Part shown: positions 25,828-34,666 of the stretch, in pieces
Position numbering within the stretch: position 1 is the stretch's first letter
Layout: each line of letters opens with the position of its first letter
Origin: Sphingomonas sp. BK235
GTDB lineage: Bacteria > Pseudomonadota > Alphaproteobacteria > Sphingomonadales > Sphingomonadaceae
Direction: 5' to 3'
DNA length: 64,000 nt
Assembly (NCBI RefSeq): GCF_004345855.1
Contig: NZ_SLXN01000003.1
Coordinates: forward strand, 496,001 to 560,000
Made by a program: the position numbers and the translations under genes
The notes under the pieces: model-generated
The model's database searches: none
What the model was told of the DNA's origin: nothing
What the model saw: the letters and a program-made list of their open reading frames with translations, nothing else

Positions 25828-27834
25828 ATGTCTATCTCTGTTTCTCGTGCGGCAGCGCTCGCGCTCGCCTGTTCTCCTTCTCTCGCGCACGCGCAGGCAG
25901 CGCCCGACGACGGTACCGGCGTCACGATCGGCGAGGTGGTCGTCACCGCCGGGTCGATGACGCGCTCCACCAGCGAGGTCCTCACCTCGGTCGACGTGCT
26001 GGGCGGCGATGTCGCGCAGCGGCAGAACGTTGACAATGCGTGGGAGCTGTTCGCGCGGCTGCCCGGCGTGGTGCTGACCGACTTCGGCCAGGGCACCACT
26101 TCGGGGCGCTTCTCGATCCGCGGCTTCAACGGCGAGGGCGAGATCAATGCGGTCAAGCTGCTGATCGACGGCATTCCCTCGAACGACAATGCGGGGCGGA
26201 TGGACTTCATCGACCTGGTCTCGCCGCTCGCGATCGGTTCGGTCGAGCTGGTGCGCGGCACCTCCGATGCGCGCTGGGGCCTCCATGCGATCGCGGGCAG
26301 CGCCAATATCGTGACGCGGACCGGCGGCACCTATCTCGACACGCGCGCCGCCGTGGCTGCCTTCGGCACCGTCGAGGCGCAGCTCGCCGCTGGCGCCGAG
26401 ACCGGGCGGCTCAGCCAGAATCTCGCGATCGGCTATCGCCGCTCGGACGGGTATCGCGACCATGCCGGGTTTGACCGGCTGACGCTCTCGGGCAAGTGGC
26501 GGCTCGATCTCGGCGCCGCGCAGGTCGGGCTGATCGCGCGCCATGGCCGCGCCGAGGCCGACGAACCGGGCTACCTCACCGACGCCGACGCGTACACCGA
26601 CCGCCGCCGCTCCTATCCCGTCTCGGCGACCGATGGCGGCACGCGCGTGCTCGACCAATATGCGGTGACGCTCGATGCCGCGCCGAGCGCGCACGTGGCG
26701 CTGTCGCTGGCCGGCTATGCCAACCGGATCGACGACGATCGCTACGTCCGCTTCTCCGCGACCGTGGCGCAGCAGCGGCGGCTGACCGTGGAGCAGCAAT
26801 ATGGCGTGGTTGGCGCGCTGCACTGGCACGTCGCGCCCTGGCTGATGGCCGAGGCGGGCGGCGACGTGCAATGGCAGCACAACCTCAGCCAGCGCTGGAC
26901 CACGGAACGCCGCCGCCTGCTCGCCGCGACGCGCGATCAGGACGTCGATCTCACTGTGGGCGGCGGGTATGTCCAAGCGGTGCTGACGCCGACGCTTTGG
27001 CTGCGCGTCACCCCGGCATGGCGGCTGGACCGCGTCGGCGGCGATTATGTCAACCGGCTCAACGGCCGCGCCTATCCGGTCAACGCTTATGGCACGATCA
27101 GCCAGCCCAAGCTCTCGGTCGCGGTGGAGCCGCTCGCGGGCGTGACCGCTTACGGCAATTACGGCCGTACCTTCCAGATCGGCGCCGGCTCGGGCGCGTT
27201 CATCGTGCCGCCGCGCGTGCGCGACGTCGCCGCCTCGATCAACGAGGGCTATGAGGCCGGGGTACGGCTGGCGCGGGGACGCTGGCTGACCGCGCGACTG
27301 GCGGTGTGGCAGCAGACCGCCACGGGGGAACTGCGTCGCCGGCTCAACGACCCCGCGGGGGAGTTCGACAATCTCGGTGCGACGCGACGGCGCGGCCTCG
27401 ACCTGGAGGCGAGCGTCCAGCCGGGGGATGGCTGGTCGGCCTGGGCGAGCTGGTCGCACCAGCGCGCGGTGATCCGCGTGCCCGACCCGGCGACGCCGTC
27501 TCAGGCGGGCAACGCGATCGACCATGTCCCGCGCCACGTCTATACCGCGGGGATCGAATGGGCACCGCGTGGTGGTCGCTGGCGCGGGTCGCTGTGGGGC
27601 AATGGGCAATCGTCCTACGAACTGACCCCCGCCAACACGCAGGGACGCTATGGCGGCTATGTCCAGCTCACCGCCGAGGCGGGCTACCGGCTGACGCGGG
27701 CGGTGGAGCTGTCGGTGCAGCTGCGCAACCTGGCGAACGACCGCTATGAATATGTCTGGTTCGACGGGACGGAGCGGCTCCACGCGCCCGCGGACCCGCG
27801 GACGCTCGCGGCGGCGGTGCGGGCGCGGTTCTAG
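25828..27834 (+). CDS. TonB-dependent outer-membrane receptor
   Basis: The 668-residue outer-membrane active transporter starts at MSISVSRAAALALAC with a signal peptide ending AHAQA. A TonB box (GEVVVTAGSM, about residues 33-42) is followed by the plug domain, with RLPGVVLTDFGQG and ELVRGTSDARWGLHAIAGSANI. A 22-strand barrel ends AAVRARF. The size and plug type fit siderophore, heme or metal receptors rather than the large carbohydrate type found later in the window. The preceding histidine-rich DUF2946-like protein favours a metal. The substrate remains unassigned. Confidence 0.9.
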   Translation: MSISVSRAAALALACSPSLAHAQAAPDDGTGVTIGEVVVTAGSMTRSTSEVLTSVDVLGGDVAQRQNVDNAWELFARLPGVVLTDFGQGTTSGRFSIRGFNGEGEINAVKLLIDGIPSNDNAGRMDFIDLVSPLAIGSVELVRGTSDARWGLHAIAGSANIVTRTGGTYLDTRAAVAAFGTVEAQLAAGAETGRLSQNLAIGYRRSDGYRDHAGFDRLTLSGKWRLDLGAAQVGLIARHGRAEADEPGYLTDADAYTDRRRSYPVSATDGGTRVLDQYAVTLDAAPSAHVALSLAGYANRIDDDRYVRFSATVAQQRRLTVEQQYGVVGALHWHVAPWLMAEAGGDVQWQHNLSQRWTTERRRLLAATRDQDVDLTVGGGYVQAVLTPTLWLRVTPAWRLDRVGGDYVNRLNGRAYPVNAYGTISQPKLSVAVEPLAGVTAYGNYGRTFQIGAGSGAFIVPPRVRDVAASINEGYEAGVRLARGRWLTARLAVWQQTATGELRRRLNDPAGEFDNLGATRRRGLDLEASVQPGDGWSAWASWSHQRAVIRVPDPATPSQAGNAIDHVPRHVYTAGIEWAPRGGRWRGSLWGNGQSSYELTPANTQGRYGGYVQLTAEAGYRLTRAVELSVQLRNLANDRYEYVWFDGTERLHAPADPRTLAAAVRARF

Positions 27835-27864
27835 AAGACGTCGGCCACGGTCGAAACTCACGCG

Positions 27865-27940
27865 CGCTCCTGCGCAGGCAGGAGCCCAGTGCCACGAACC
27901 TTATCCTCGCGGCCCTAGGCTCCGGCGTTCGCCGGAGCAC
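27865..27940. repeat. Dispersed palindromic repeat, family A, copy 3
   Basis: The arms are GCTCCTGCGCAGGCAGGAGC and GGCTCCGGCGTTCGCCGGAGC, with CCAGTGCC and GCCCTAGGC between. It lies in the convergent gap after the TonB receptor. Confidence 0.8.
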
Positions 27941-27965
27941 GCTTCGGTTTGTAGGGGCCTGCCGC

Positions 27966-28151
27966 TCAGGCGTCGGGCAGCGGCGCGCCGAGCTGGCGGG
28001 CGACTCGCGCCACTTCCTCGTCGCTGGGCGGCTCGGGCAGGGTCTCGCTCGGCAGCAGCGCGTCGTCGGGGATGCCGGGCGCGCCGCTCGCGAGCGGCTC
28101 GTCGACGGCGCGGTCGTTGGCGCCGGTGGTGATCTTCTCGCTCTCGCTCAT
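27966..28151 (-). CDS. Small acidic hypothetical protein
   Basis: The 61-residue acidic protein (MSESEKITTGANDRAVDEP... ending ARQLGAPLPDA) has no membrane segment and no family I recognise. The start is supported by a good GAGGAGAG ribosome site; the frame stays open upstream, but that part is arginine- and leucine-rich antisense sequence of the neighbouring gene. It is divergent from the DUF2945-like gene. Low complexity and charge suggest a disordered protein or a stress-related accessory. Confidence 0.6.
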   Translation of the reverse strand: MSESEKITTGANDRAVDEPLASGAPGIPDDALLPSETLPEPPSDEEVARVARQLGAPLPDA

Positions 28152-28271
28152 CGCTCTCTCCTCGGAACCGCGTCCTCCAACCCGCGAGCGAGGAAATCGC
28201 CGCATCCTCAAGGCGATGGAACAAGCGTCCGACTGATCCACTTGAGTCCGCCGAGCCACAGGAGAGCTGCC

Positions 28272-28481
28272 ATGACCAAGACCCTCAAGGCCGGCGACAA
28301 GGTGAAGTGGGACACGCCGCAGGGCCAGACCAGCGGCAAGGTGGTCAAGAAGGAGACCAAGACCACGAAGGCCGGCGGTCACACCGCCAAGGCGAGCAAG
28401 GACGACCCGCAATATCGCGTCAAGAGCGACAAGTCGGGCAAGGAAGCGGTGCATAAGCCGGAGGAGCTGAAGAAGGCGTGA
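28272..28481 (+). CDS. DUF2945 (HVA1-type Tudor) small protein
   Basis: The 69-residue basic, lysine-rich protein begins MTKTLKAGDKVKWDTPQGQT and contains GKVVKKETKTTKAGG, YRVKSDKSGKEAVHKPEEL. It matches the DUF2945/HVA1 Tudor-like family, a small beta-barrel of unknown molecular function that is widespread in bacteria and fungi. An AGGAGAGCTGCC ribosome site supports the start, ten codons inside the longest frame. It is divergent from the small acidic gene. Confidence 0.82.
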   Translation: MTKTLKAGDKVKWDTPQGQTSGKVVKKETKTTKAGGHTAKASKDDPQYRVKSDKSGKEAVHKPEELKKA

Positions 28482-28539
28482 CGGGGGAGGTGGAGAGGTG
28501 GCGACCCGGCTGGTGTCGCGCGCCGTTCTCAGTTCCTTA

Positions 28540-28637
28540 TCCGTCATCCCGGCGAAGGCCGGGATCCACCGTCCCGCATACCCACCGGCCAGCAGGTGCG
28601 CGGACGGGTGGATCCCGGCCTTCGCCGGGATGACGGA
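28540..28637. repeat. Dispersed palindromic repeat, family B, copy 3
   Basis: A perfect 31-base inverted repeat has arms at 28540-28570 and 28607-28637, with core CCGTCATCCCGGCGAAGGCC. Read through, it encodes the familiar PAKAGIH / WIPAFAGMT peptides of such elements. It lies between the DUF2945 gene and the 3' end of the arylesterase gene. Confidence 0.9.
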
Positions 28638-28730
28638 GAGGGGAGGACGAGGGACGGGGAAGCTGACGGAACGGGAAGGCTGACGATAAGAGCCGTCGTG
28701 ACGGAACGCATCGGCGGCCTACCCCCCCCC

Positions 28731-29471
28731 TCAGCCCTCAGCCGTCTCCGCCAGCGCCTGCCGCACCACGGGCGTCACGCGATCGGCGATCCGCGCCACG
28801 CCGCGCGCGTTGGGGTGGACGCCGTCGGGCAGCATCAGCGCCCGGTTGCCGAGCACGCCGTCGAGGATGAACGGGTACAGCGGCGCATGATGCTGCCTCG
28901 CCAGTTCCGGGTAGATGGCGTTGAACTTCCCGGCATAGTCCGGCCCCAGATTGGGCGGCGCGAGCATGCCCGTCAGCACCACCGGGATGCCCCGCCTCTG
29001 CAACTCGTCCAGCATCGCGGCGAGATTGTCGCGCGTCACCTTGGGATCGAGCTGGCGCAGCACGTCGTTGCCGCCAAGCCCCAGCAGCACCAGATCGGGT
29101 TTCTTGCCGAGCCGGTCGAGCGTGTAGCCGAGCCGGCGGCGCCCGTCGGCGCTGGTGTCGCCCGAGACGCCCGCGTTGACCAGCCGCGCGTTGATCCCCT
29201 CGGCGCGCAGCCGCGCCTGGACTGCGTCGGGCAGGCTCTGCCCGCGGCTCAGCCCATAGCCGGCGTAGAGGCTGTCGCCGAGCGCGAGCACGACGCGCTC
29301 CGGCCCGCGCACCGGCACGGTCGCGACCGGCGCGGGCATCACCTCGCTGTCATTGCCGCTGACGCGCGGCGCGTCGGGAGCGCTCTCGTCGCGCGGTGAA
29401 CAGCCCGCCACCGTCAGCGCGGCTTGGAGAAGCGCCGCCGGCGCCGCATATGTCAGGTATGATCGCGTCAC
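28731..29471 (-). CDS. SGNH arylesterase (TesA-like)
   Basis: This SGNH hydrolase of 246 residues cleaves short acyl esters or thioesters in the periplasm. Block I is VLALGDSLYAGYGL (nucleophile Ser), block III is LLGLGGNDVLR, and block V is PDGVHPNARG (catalytic Asp and His). The N terminus resembles a lipoprotein signal (LTVAGC), unlike soluble E. coli TesA. The start is GTG, only 20 bases from the divergent ABC transporter gene. The same tesA/ybbA-ybbP arrangement is found in E. coli. A run of nine C directly follows the stop. Confidence 0.9.
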   Translation of the reverse strand: MTRSYLTYAAPAALLQAALTVAGCSPRDESAPDAPRVSGNDSEVMPAPVATVPVRGPERVVLALGDSLYAGYGLSRGQSLPDAVQARLRAEGINARLVNAGVSGDTSADGRRRLGYTLDRLGKKPDLVLLGLGGNDVLRQLDPKVTRDNLAAMLDELQRRGIPVVLTGMLAPPNLGPDYAGKFNAIYPELARQHHAPLYPFILDGVLGNRALMLPDGVHPNARGVARIADRVTPVVRQALAETAEG

Positions 29472-29491
29472 TTATGCCCCGGCTCCGCTGA

Positions 29492-30163
29492 ATGTCGCCG
29501 CCGGATATGGTCATCGCCGCGCGCGATGTAAGGCTCACGCTCGGCGGCGCCGAGCCGGTCGAGATCCTGCGCGGGGTCGATCTCGCGGTCGCCGCGGGCG
29601 AGAGCGTGGCGCTGCTCGGCGCCTCGGGCTCGGGCAAGTCGTCGCTGATGGCGGTGCTCGCCGGGCTGGAGCGCGCGACCTCGGGTAGCGTCGCGGTGAC
29701 CGGGCTCGACTTCGCCGCGCTCGACGAGGACGCGCTCGCGGTGGCGCGGCGCGGGCGGATCGGCATCGTGCTCCAGGCCTTCCACCTGCTGCCGACCATG
29801 ACCGCGCGCGAGAATGTGATGGTGCCGCTCGAGCTGCAGGGCGCGGATGACGCGCGCGTTCGCGCCGAGGCCGAACTGGCCGCGGTGGGGCTGGGGCATC
29901 GGCTCGACCATTATCCCGCGCAGCTCTCGGGCGGCGAGCAGCAGCGGGTCGCGATCGCGCGCGCGCTGGCGCCGCGCCCCTCGCTGGTGTTCGCCGACGA
30001 GCCGACCGGCAATCTCGACGCCGCGACCGGCGCGCGCGTCGTCGACCTGCTGTTCGAGCGCCGCCGCGCCACCGACGCCAGCCTCGTCATCATCACGCAC
30101 GACCCGGCACTCGCAAGGCGCTGCGACCGGGTCGTCGAGCTCGCCGACGGGCGACTGCGATGA
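29492..30163 (+). CDS. ABC transporter ATP-binding protein (YbbA-like)
   Basis: This is the 223-residue ATPase of a MacB/LolD-type exporter. The Walker A motif is GASGSGKSS (about residues 43-51), the Q-loop is IVLQAFHLLPTMTARENV, the signature is LSGGEQQRVAIARAL, and Walker B/D-loop is LVFADEPTGNLD. It overlaps the permease gene by 4 bases. Its position beside a TesA-like hydrolase matches ybbA in E. coli. The cargo is unknown; lipid, lipoprotein or toxic small-molecule export is possible. Confidence 0.93.
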   Translation: MSPPDMVIAARDVRLTLGGAEPVEILRGVDLAVAAGESVALLGASGSGKSSLMAVLAGLERATSGSVAVTGLDFAALDEDALAVARRGRIGIVLQAFHLLPTMTARENVMVPLELQGADDARVRAEAELAAVGLGHRLDHYPAQLSGGEQQRVAIARALAPRPSLVFADEPTGNLDAATGARVVDLLFERRRATDASLVIITHDPALARRCDRVVELADGRLR

Positions 30164-32658
30164 GCGGCCGGGCGCTGGCCTGGCGGCTCGCGCGGCGCGA
30201 ACTGTCGCTCCGCTTCAAGGGTCTGCGCCTGCTGCTGCTATGCCTCTTCCTCGGCGTCGGCGCGCTCGCCGCGATCGGCAGCCTGACGCAGGCGATCACC
30301 GGCGAGCTGGCGGCGCGCGGGCGCGTGCTGCTCGGCGGCGACGTCGAGCTCGCGATCTCGCAGCGGGCGGCCGATCCCGACGAGCGCGCCGCGATCGCGC
30401 GGCTGGGGCGGGTGTCCGAGACGGTGCGGATGCAGTCGATGGCGGTGGCGCGCGACGGCGCCACCGCGCCGGTTCAGCTCAAGGCGGTCGACTCGGCCTA
30501 TCCGCTCTACGGTCGCTTGACGCTCGCGGGCGGACGGGCGGCGCGAGTCACCGGCACCGACGCGACCTATGTCGCGCCCGCGCTGGTCGAGCGGCTGGGC
30601 GTGCGCGTCGGCGACCCGCTGCGGCTTGGCGCGGCGACCTTCCGAGTCGCCGGCGTGATCGCCGACGAGCCCGACCGGCTGAGCGAGGGCTTCAGTTTCG
30701 GCCCGGTGGTCTTGGTGTCGAGCGCCGGGCTGGCGCGCACCGGGCTGGTGCAGCCGGGGAGTCTCTACGAGACCAAATACCGGGTCGCGATCGGCGCGCG
30801 CGATCCCGCGGCGACGGTGGCGGGGTTCGCCAAGCGCTTCGCCGCGGCGGGGTGGGAGACGCGCACGCGCGACCGCGCCTCGCCCGGCGCGAGCCGCTTC
30901 ATCGCGCGCATGGGCGAGTTCCTCACGTTGGTCGGGCTCGCCGCGCTGGTGATCGCGGGGATCGGCGTGGGCAATGGCGTCTCCTCCTATCTCGAGCAGC
31001 GGCGGGCGAGCGTGGCGATGCTCAAGGTGCTCGGCGCGACCTCGGCGACGGTGACTCGCGTGTATCTGATCCAGGTGCTCGCGGTCGCGGGGGTGGGGAT
31101 CGCGCTGGGGCTCGTCGCCGGTCTGGTCGCGGTGCCGCTGGTCGGCGCGCTCGCCGGTGCGGTGCTGCCGGTCGCGCCGGGCTTCGTGGTGGCGCCGTTG
31201 CCGCTCGCGCTGGCGGCGCTGTACGGGCTGCTGATCGCGCTCGCCTTCTGCGCGCCCGCGCTGGTCGCGGCGGGGCGCGTGCCCGCCGCGGCGCTGCTGC
31301 GCGGCGTCCATGATCGGCGCGCGCGCGGCGGGCGCGTCGCCGCGGCGTGGATGGCAGCGGCGGGGGCCGCGCTGGTGGCGCTGGTGCTGACGACGAGCGA
31401 GCGGCCGCTGTTCGCCGCCGGCTTCCTCGGCGCCGCCGCGGCGACGCTGCTGCTGCTCGTCGCGCTCGGTCACGCGGTGCGCTGGCTCGCCGCGCGCGTG
31501 CCGCCGCCGCGCCGACCGCTGCCGCGGCTGGCGCTCGCCGCGCTGCACCGGCCGGGGGCGCGCACCGTCGCGCTGGTGGTGGCGCTGGGGCTGGGTCTGA
31601 CGCTGTTCGTGCTGCTCGCGACGATCCGCACCAGCCTCGACGGCAACATCACCCGCAGCGTGCCCGAGCGCGCGCCCGCTTTGTTCGTGCTCGACGTGCC
31701 GCCCGAACGCGAGCGCGACTTCCGCGCCACCGTCGCCGCGGCCTTGCCCGGTGCGGTGATCGCGACGGTGCCGCTGATGCGCGGCACGATCACCGGCTAC
31801 GCCAAGACGCGCGTCGCCGACCTCGCGGAGATCCCCGAGGGCGCCTGGGCGCTGCGCGGCGAGCGTGGGTTGACCTTCGCCGCGGCGCTGCCCGCGGGGA
31901 GTACGCTCAGCGCGGGACATTGGTGGAGTGCGGCCGAGGCGCGACGCCCGCTGGTGTCGGTCGACGAGCGGCTGGCGCAGTCGCTCGGGCTGAAGATCGG
32001 CGACCCGCTGACGATCTCGGTGCTGGGGCTGGAGCGCACCGCCACGATCGCCTCGTTCCGTCGCATCGCCTGGGACACGCTGGGCTTCAACTTCGTGCTG
32101 GTGTTCTCGCCCGGCGCGCTGGCCGACGTGCCGCACAATCTCGCCGCGACGATCGACATGCCCGCGGCGCGCACCGGGGCGGTGACGCGCGCGCTGCTGC
32201 CGCGCTTCCCCGCGCTGTCGGTGATCGAGGTCGGCGGCGTGCTCGCGCAGGTGCAGACGGTGGTGCGCCAGATGGCGACCGCGATCGCCGCCGCGGCGGG
32301 CGTGGCGGTGCTCGCCGGTGTCGCGGTGCTGGTCGGCGCGATCGCCGCGGCGCGTGCGACGCGGACCTATGACGCGGTGGTGCTCAAGGTGCTCGGCGCG
32401 ACGCGGCGGCAGGTGCTGGTGATGCAGCTGCTCGAATATGCGCTGCTGGCGCTGGTGGCGGCGGCGGTGGCGCTGCTGCTCGGCGTGGCGGGCGGCTGGT
32501 ATGTCGTGACCCAGCTGTTCGGCTTCGCGTGGCTTCCCGACTGGGGCGCGGTGGCGGCGACGCTGCTGGTCGGCGTGGCGGCGACGGTGATGATCGGACT
32601 GGCGGGGAGCCTGCCCGTGTTGCGCGCGCGCCCCGCGGCGGCGCTGCGCGAGCTGTGA
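30160..32658 (+). CDS. FtsX-like ABC permease (YbbP-like)
   Basis: The 832-residue inner-membrane permease pairs with the preceding ATPase. It has the YbbP layout. An N-terminal membrane helix (LRLLLLCLFLGVGALAAIGSL) is followed by a periplasmic domain and three FtsX-type helices (about residues 255-420). A second pseudo-repeat with another periplasmic domain follows, and then three more helices near the end (from about residue 710). It belongs to the mechanotransmission class of exporters, which extract substrates from the membrane or periplasm rather than pumping across the inner membrane. The start is coupled to the ATPase by an ATGA overlap. Confidence 0.92.
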   Translation: MSGRALAWRLARRELSLRFKGLRLLLLCLFLGVGALAAIGSLTQAITGELAARGRVLLGGDVELAISQRAADPDERAAIARLGRVSETVRMQSMAVARDGATAPVQLKAVDSAYPLYGRLTLAGGRAARVTGTDATYVAPALVERLGVRVGDPLRLGAATFRVAGVIADEPDRLSEGFSFGPVVLVSSAGLARTGLVQPGSLYETKYRVAIGARDPAATVAGFAKRFAAAGWETRTRDRASPGASRFIARMGEFLTLVGLAALVIAGIGVGNGVSSYLEQRRASVAMLKVLGATSATVTRVYLIQVLAVAGVGIALGLVAGLVAVPLVGALAGAVLPVAPGFVVAPLPLALAALYGLLIALAFCAPALVAAGRVPAAALLRGVHDRRARGGRVAAAWMAAAGAALVALVLTTSERPLFAAGFLGAAAATLLLLVALGHAVRWLAARVPPPRRPLPRLALAALHRPGARTVALVVALGLGLTLFVLLATIRTSLDGNITRSVPERAPALFVLDVPPERERDFRATVAAALPGAVIATVPLMRGTITGYAKTRVADLAEIPEGAWALRGERGLTFAAALPAGSTLSAGHWWSAAEARRPLVSVDERLAQSLGLKIGDPLTISVLGLERTATIASFRRIAWDTLGFNFVLVFSPGALADVPHNLAATIDMPAARTGAVTRALLPRFPALSVIEVGGVLAQVQTVVRQMATAIAAAAGVAVLAGVAVLVGAIAAARATRTYDAVVLKVLGATRRQVLVMQLLEYALLALVAAAVALLLGVAGGWYVVTQLFGFAWLPDWGAVAATLLVGVAATVMIGLAGSLPVLRARPAAALREL

Positions 32659-33061
32659 GGGGTGAGCCGCTGGGCGGGAAGGCCTCGGTCGTGCGCGCCT
32701 CGTCCGTCGCGTGGTCGCCCCTGCGATGGTAGATCAGCGCTCGAGCTGACCTATGCTGACAGGGATCGTTGCGACTTCCCTCCTCTTGCTCCTGCGCAGG
32801 CAGGAGCCCAGTGCCGCGTGCGCGATGAGCCGTCGTGCTGCTTGGCTCTGGGTTCCGGCTTTCGCCGGAACACCATGGATCAACAGGCAAGTGCAGCACG
32901 CGCGCGACGATCCCCGGACACGGACGCGATGCTGAGCTACGCTCATCATCTCCCTGAGCGACGTGCTTGATCCACATCGGCCCTTCACGCGTTAGGATTC
33001 GCGGCGAGTCGACAGGGACTTGGACGCTGCGCCCGGACGGGCGCGAAGAGGGAGGCCGGCG
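32659..33061. other. Gene-free stretch before the molybdenum enzyme operon
   Basis: It contains a family A repeat (32787-32873). The remainder presumably carries the promoter and leader of the paoA-like gene. Short open frames here are translations of the repeat (VPAKAGTQSQA type) and are not genes. Confidence 0.7.
32787..32873. repeat. Dispersed palindromic repeat, family A, copy 4
   Basis: Its reverse complement matches copy 1 (15886-15973) almost base for base over more than 100 bases, including the flanking GTCGCAACGATCC segment. The left hairpin is GCTCCTGCGCAGGCAGGAGC and the right is GTTCCGGCTTTCGCCGGAAC. Confidence 0.9.
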
Positions 33062-33697
33062 ATGACCGACACAGCAGAATTCGCGCTCTCGCGCCGCGGG
33101 GTGCTCGCGGGGAGCGCCGCCAGCGCGGTCGCGGTCGCGGCCCCGGCGAGCGCAGCGCCGCAGCGCACCCCTGCCGGCGCGATCGCGACCATGCCGGTGC
33201 GCTTCACGGTCAACGGCGAGAAGCGTGACCTCGCGCTCGACCCGCGCACGACGCTGCTCGACGCGCTGCGCGAGCATCTCCACCTCACCGGCACCAAGAA
33301 AGGCTGCGACCACGGCCAGTGCGGCGCCTGCACGGTGATCGTGGAGGGGCGGCGGATCAACTCGTGCCTCAGCCTCGCGCTCCAGCACGAGGGTGACGCG
33401 ATCACCACGATCGAGGGGCTGGGCACGCCGGACAAGCTCCACCCGATGCAGGCCGCCTTCGTGAAGCATGACGGCTACCAGTGCGGCTATTGTACGCCGG
33501 GGCAGATCTGCTCGGCGGTGGCGGTGCTCGACGAGATCAAACGCGATGTGCCCAGCCACGTCCAGGGCGACCTCACCGCCAAGGCGCGCTTCAGCAACAT
33601 GGAGCTGCGCGAGCGGATGAGCGGCAACATCTGCCGCTGCGGTGCTTACTCGAACATCGCCGAGGCGGTGGCCGAGGTGGCGGGAGAGCGCGCATGA
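33062..33697 (+). CDS. paoA: Periplasmic aldehyde oxidoreductase, [2Fe-2S] subunit (PaoA-like)
   Basis: This is the small iron-sulfur subunit of a xanthine-oxidase-family enzyme, 211 residues. A Tat signal ([22 protein letters not shown]) shows that the folded complex is exported. The plant-type cluster ligands are in [14 protein letters not shown] plus RINSCLS. The second cluster is in [12 protein letters not shown] and [12 protein letters not shown]. The start is the ATG after GGGAGGCCGGCG. paoB and paoC follow, coupled by short overlaps or gaps. In E. coli the orthologous complex oxidises aromatic aldehydes. Confidence 0.92.
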   Translation: MTDTAEFALSRRGVLAGSAASAVAVAAPASAAPQRTPAGAIATMPVRFTVNGEKRDLALDPRTTLLDALREHLHLTGTKKGCDHGQCGACTVIVEGRRINSCLSLALQHEGDAITTIEGLGTPDKLHPMQAAFVKHDGYQCGYCTPGQICSAVAVLDEIKRDVPSHVQGDLTAKARFSNMELRERMSGNICRCGAYSNIAEAVAEVAGERA

Positions 33698-34662
33698 GGA
33701 GCTTCACCTACGAGCGCGCGACCGACGCGGTCGCCGCGGCGCGCGCGGTGGCGCAGCGGCCCGGCGCCAAGTTCCTGGCGGGCGGCACCAACCTGCTCGA
33801 CCTGATGAAACTGGAGATCGAGACGCCGACACACCTCGTCGACGTGCAGGACCTCGGCTTCGACAAAATCGAGAAGACCGCCGATGGCGGCCTGCGCATC
33901 GGCGCGCTGGTGACCAACACCGACCTCGCCGCCGACGCACGGGTGCGGCGCGACTATGGCGTGCTCAGCCGCGCGATCCTGGCGGGGGCCTCGGGTCAGC
34001 TGCGCAACAAGGCGTCGACCGCGGGCAATCTGCTCCAGCGCACGCGCTGCCCCTATTTCTACGACACCAACATGGCGTGCAACAAGCGCAAGCCCGGCGA
34101 CGGCTGCGCCGCGATCGGCGGCTATTCGCGCCAGCTCGGCGTCATCGGCGTGAGCTCGTCGTGCATCGCCACCTTCCCCGGCGACATGGCGGTGGCGATG
34201 CGCGCGCTCGACGCGGTGGTGGAGACGGTCGACGCCGGCGGGCAGCGCCGCTCGATCCCGATCGCCGACTTCCACCGGCTGTGGGGCGACCATCCCGAGC
34301 AGGACACCAGCCTGCGCCCCGGCGAGCTGATCACCGCGGTGGTGCTGCCCAGGCCGCTCGGCGGCCGGCATTATTACGAGAAGGTGCGCGACCGCGCGTC
34401 CTACGCCTACGCGCTGGTGTCGGTCGCGGCGGTGATCCAGCGCGACGGCAGCGGGCGGGTCGCGTTCGGCGGCGTCGCGCCCAAGCCGTGGCGGGTGGAG
34501 GAAGCGGAGGCGCTGCTGCCGCAGGGCGCCGCGGCGGTGACCGCGCGCGCCTTCCAGGGCGCGACGCCGACCAAGGACAATGCGTTCAAGCTGCCGCTGG
34601 CGACGCGCGCGCTCGCCGCGGTGCTCGCCCAGGCGGGCACGCCGGCGCAGAAGAAGGGGTGA
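33694..34662 (+). CDS. paoB: Periplasmic aldehyde oxidoreductase, FAD subunit (PaoB-like)
   Basis: This is the flavin subunit of 322 residues that carries electrons from the iron-sulfur clusters. The FAD loops are [16 protein letters not shown] and [13 protein letters not shown]. The segment [21 protein letters not shown] supplies the cysteines of the extra [4Fe-4S] cluster that distinguishes PaoB from ordinary xanthine dehydrogenase FAD subunits. There is no signal peptide of its own; it is expected to be co-exported with the Tat-bearing small subunit. The ATG overlaps the paoA stop by 4 bases. Confidence 0.92.
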   Translation: MRSFTYERATDAVAAARAVAQRPGAKFLAGGTNLLDLMKLEIETPTHLVDVQDLGFDKIEKTADGGLRIGALVTNTDLAADARVRRDYGVLSRAILAGASGQLRNKASTAGNLLQRTRCPYFYDTNMACNKRKPGDGCAAIGGYSRQLGVIGVSSSCIATFPGDMAVAMRALDAVVETVDAGGQRRSIPIADFHRLWGDHPEQDTSLRPGELITAVVLPRPLGGRHYYEKVRDRASYAYALVSVAAVIQRDGSGRVAFGGVAPKPWRVEEAEALLPQGAAAVTARAFQGATPTKDNAFKLPLATRALAAVLAQAGTPAQKKG

Positions 34663-34666
34663 GGCC

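Noticed and set aside
28152..28547. An upstream extension of the 61-residue acidic protein
   Set aside because: The extension is antisense to the DUF2945 gene, while a good ribosome site supports the internal ATG at 28151.
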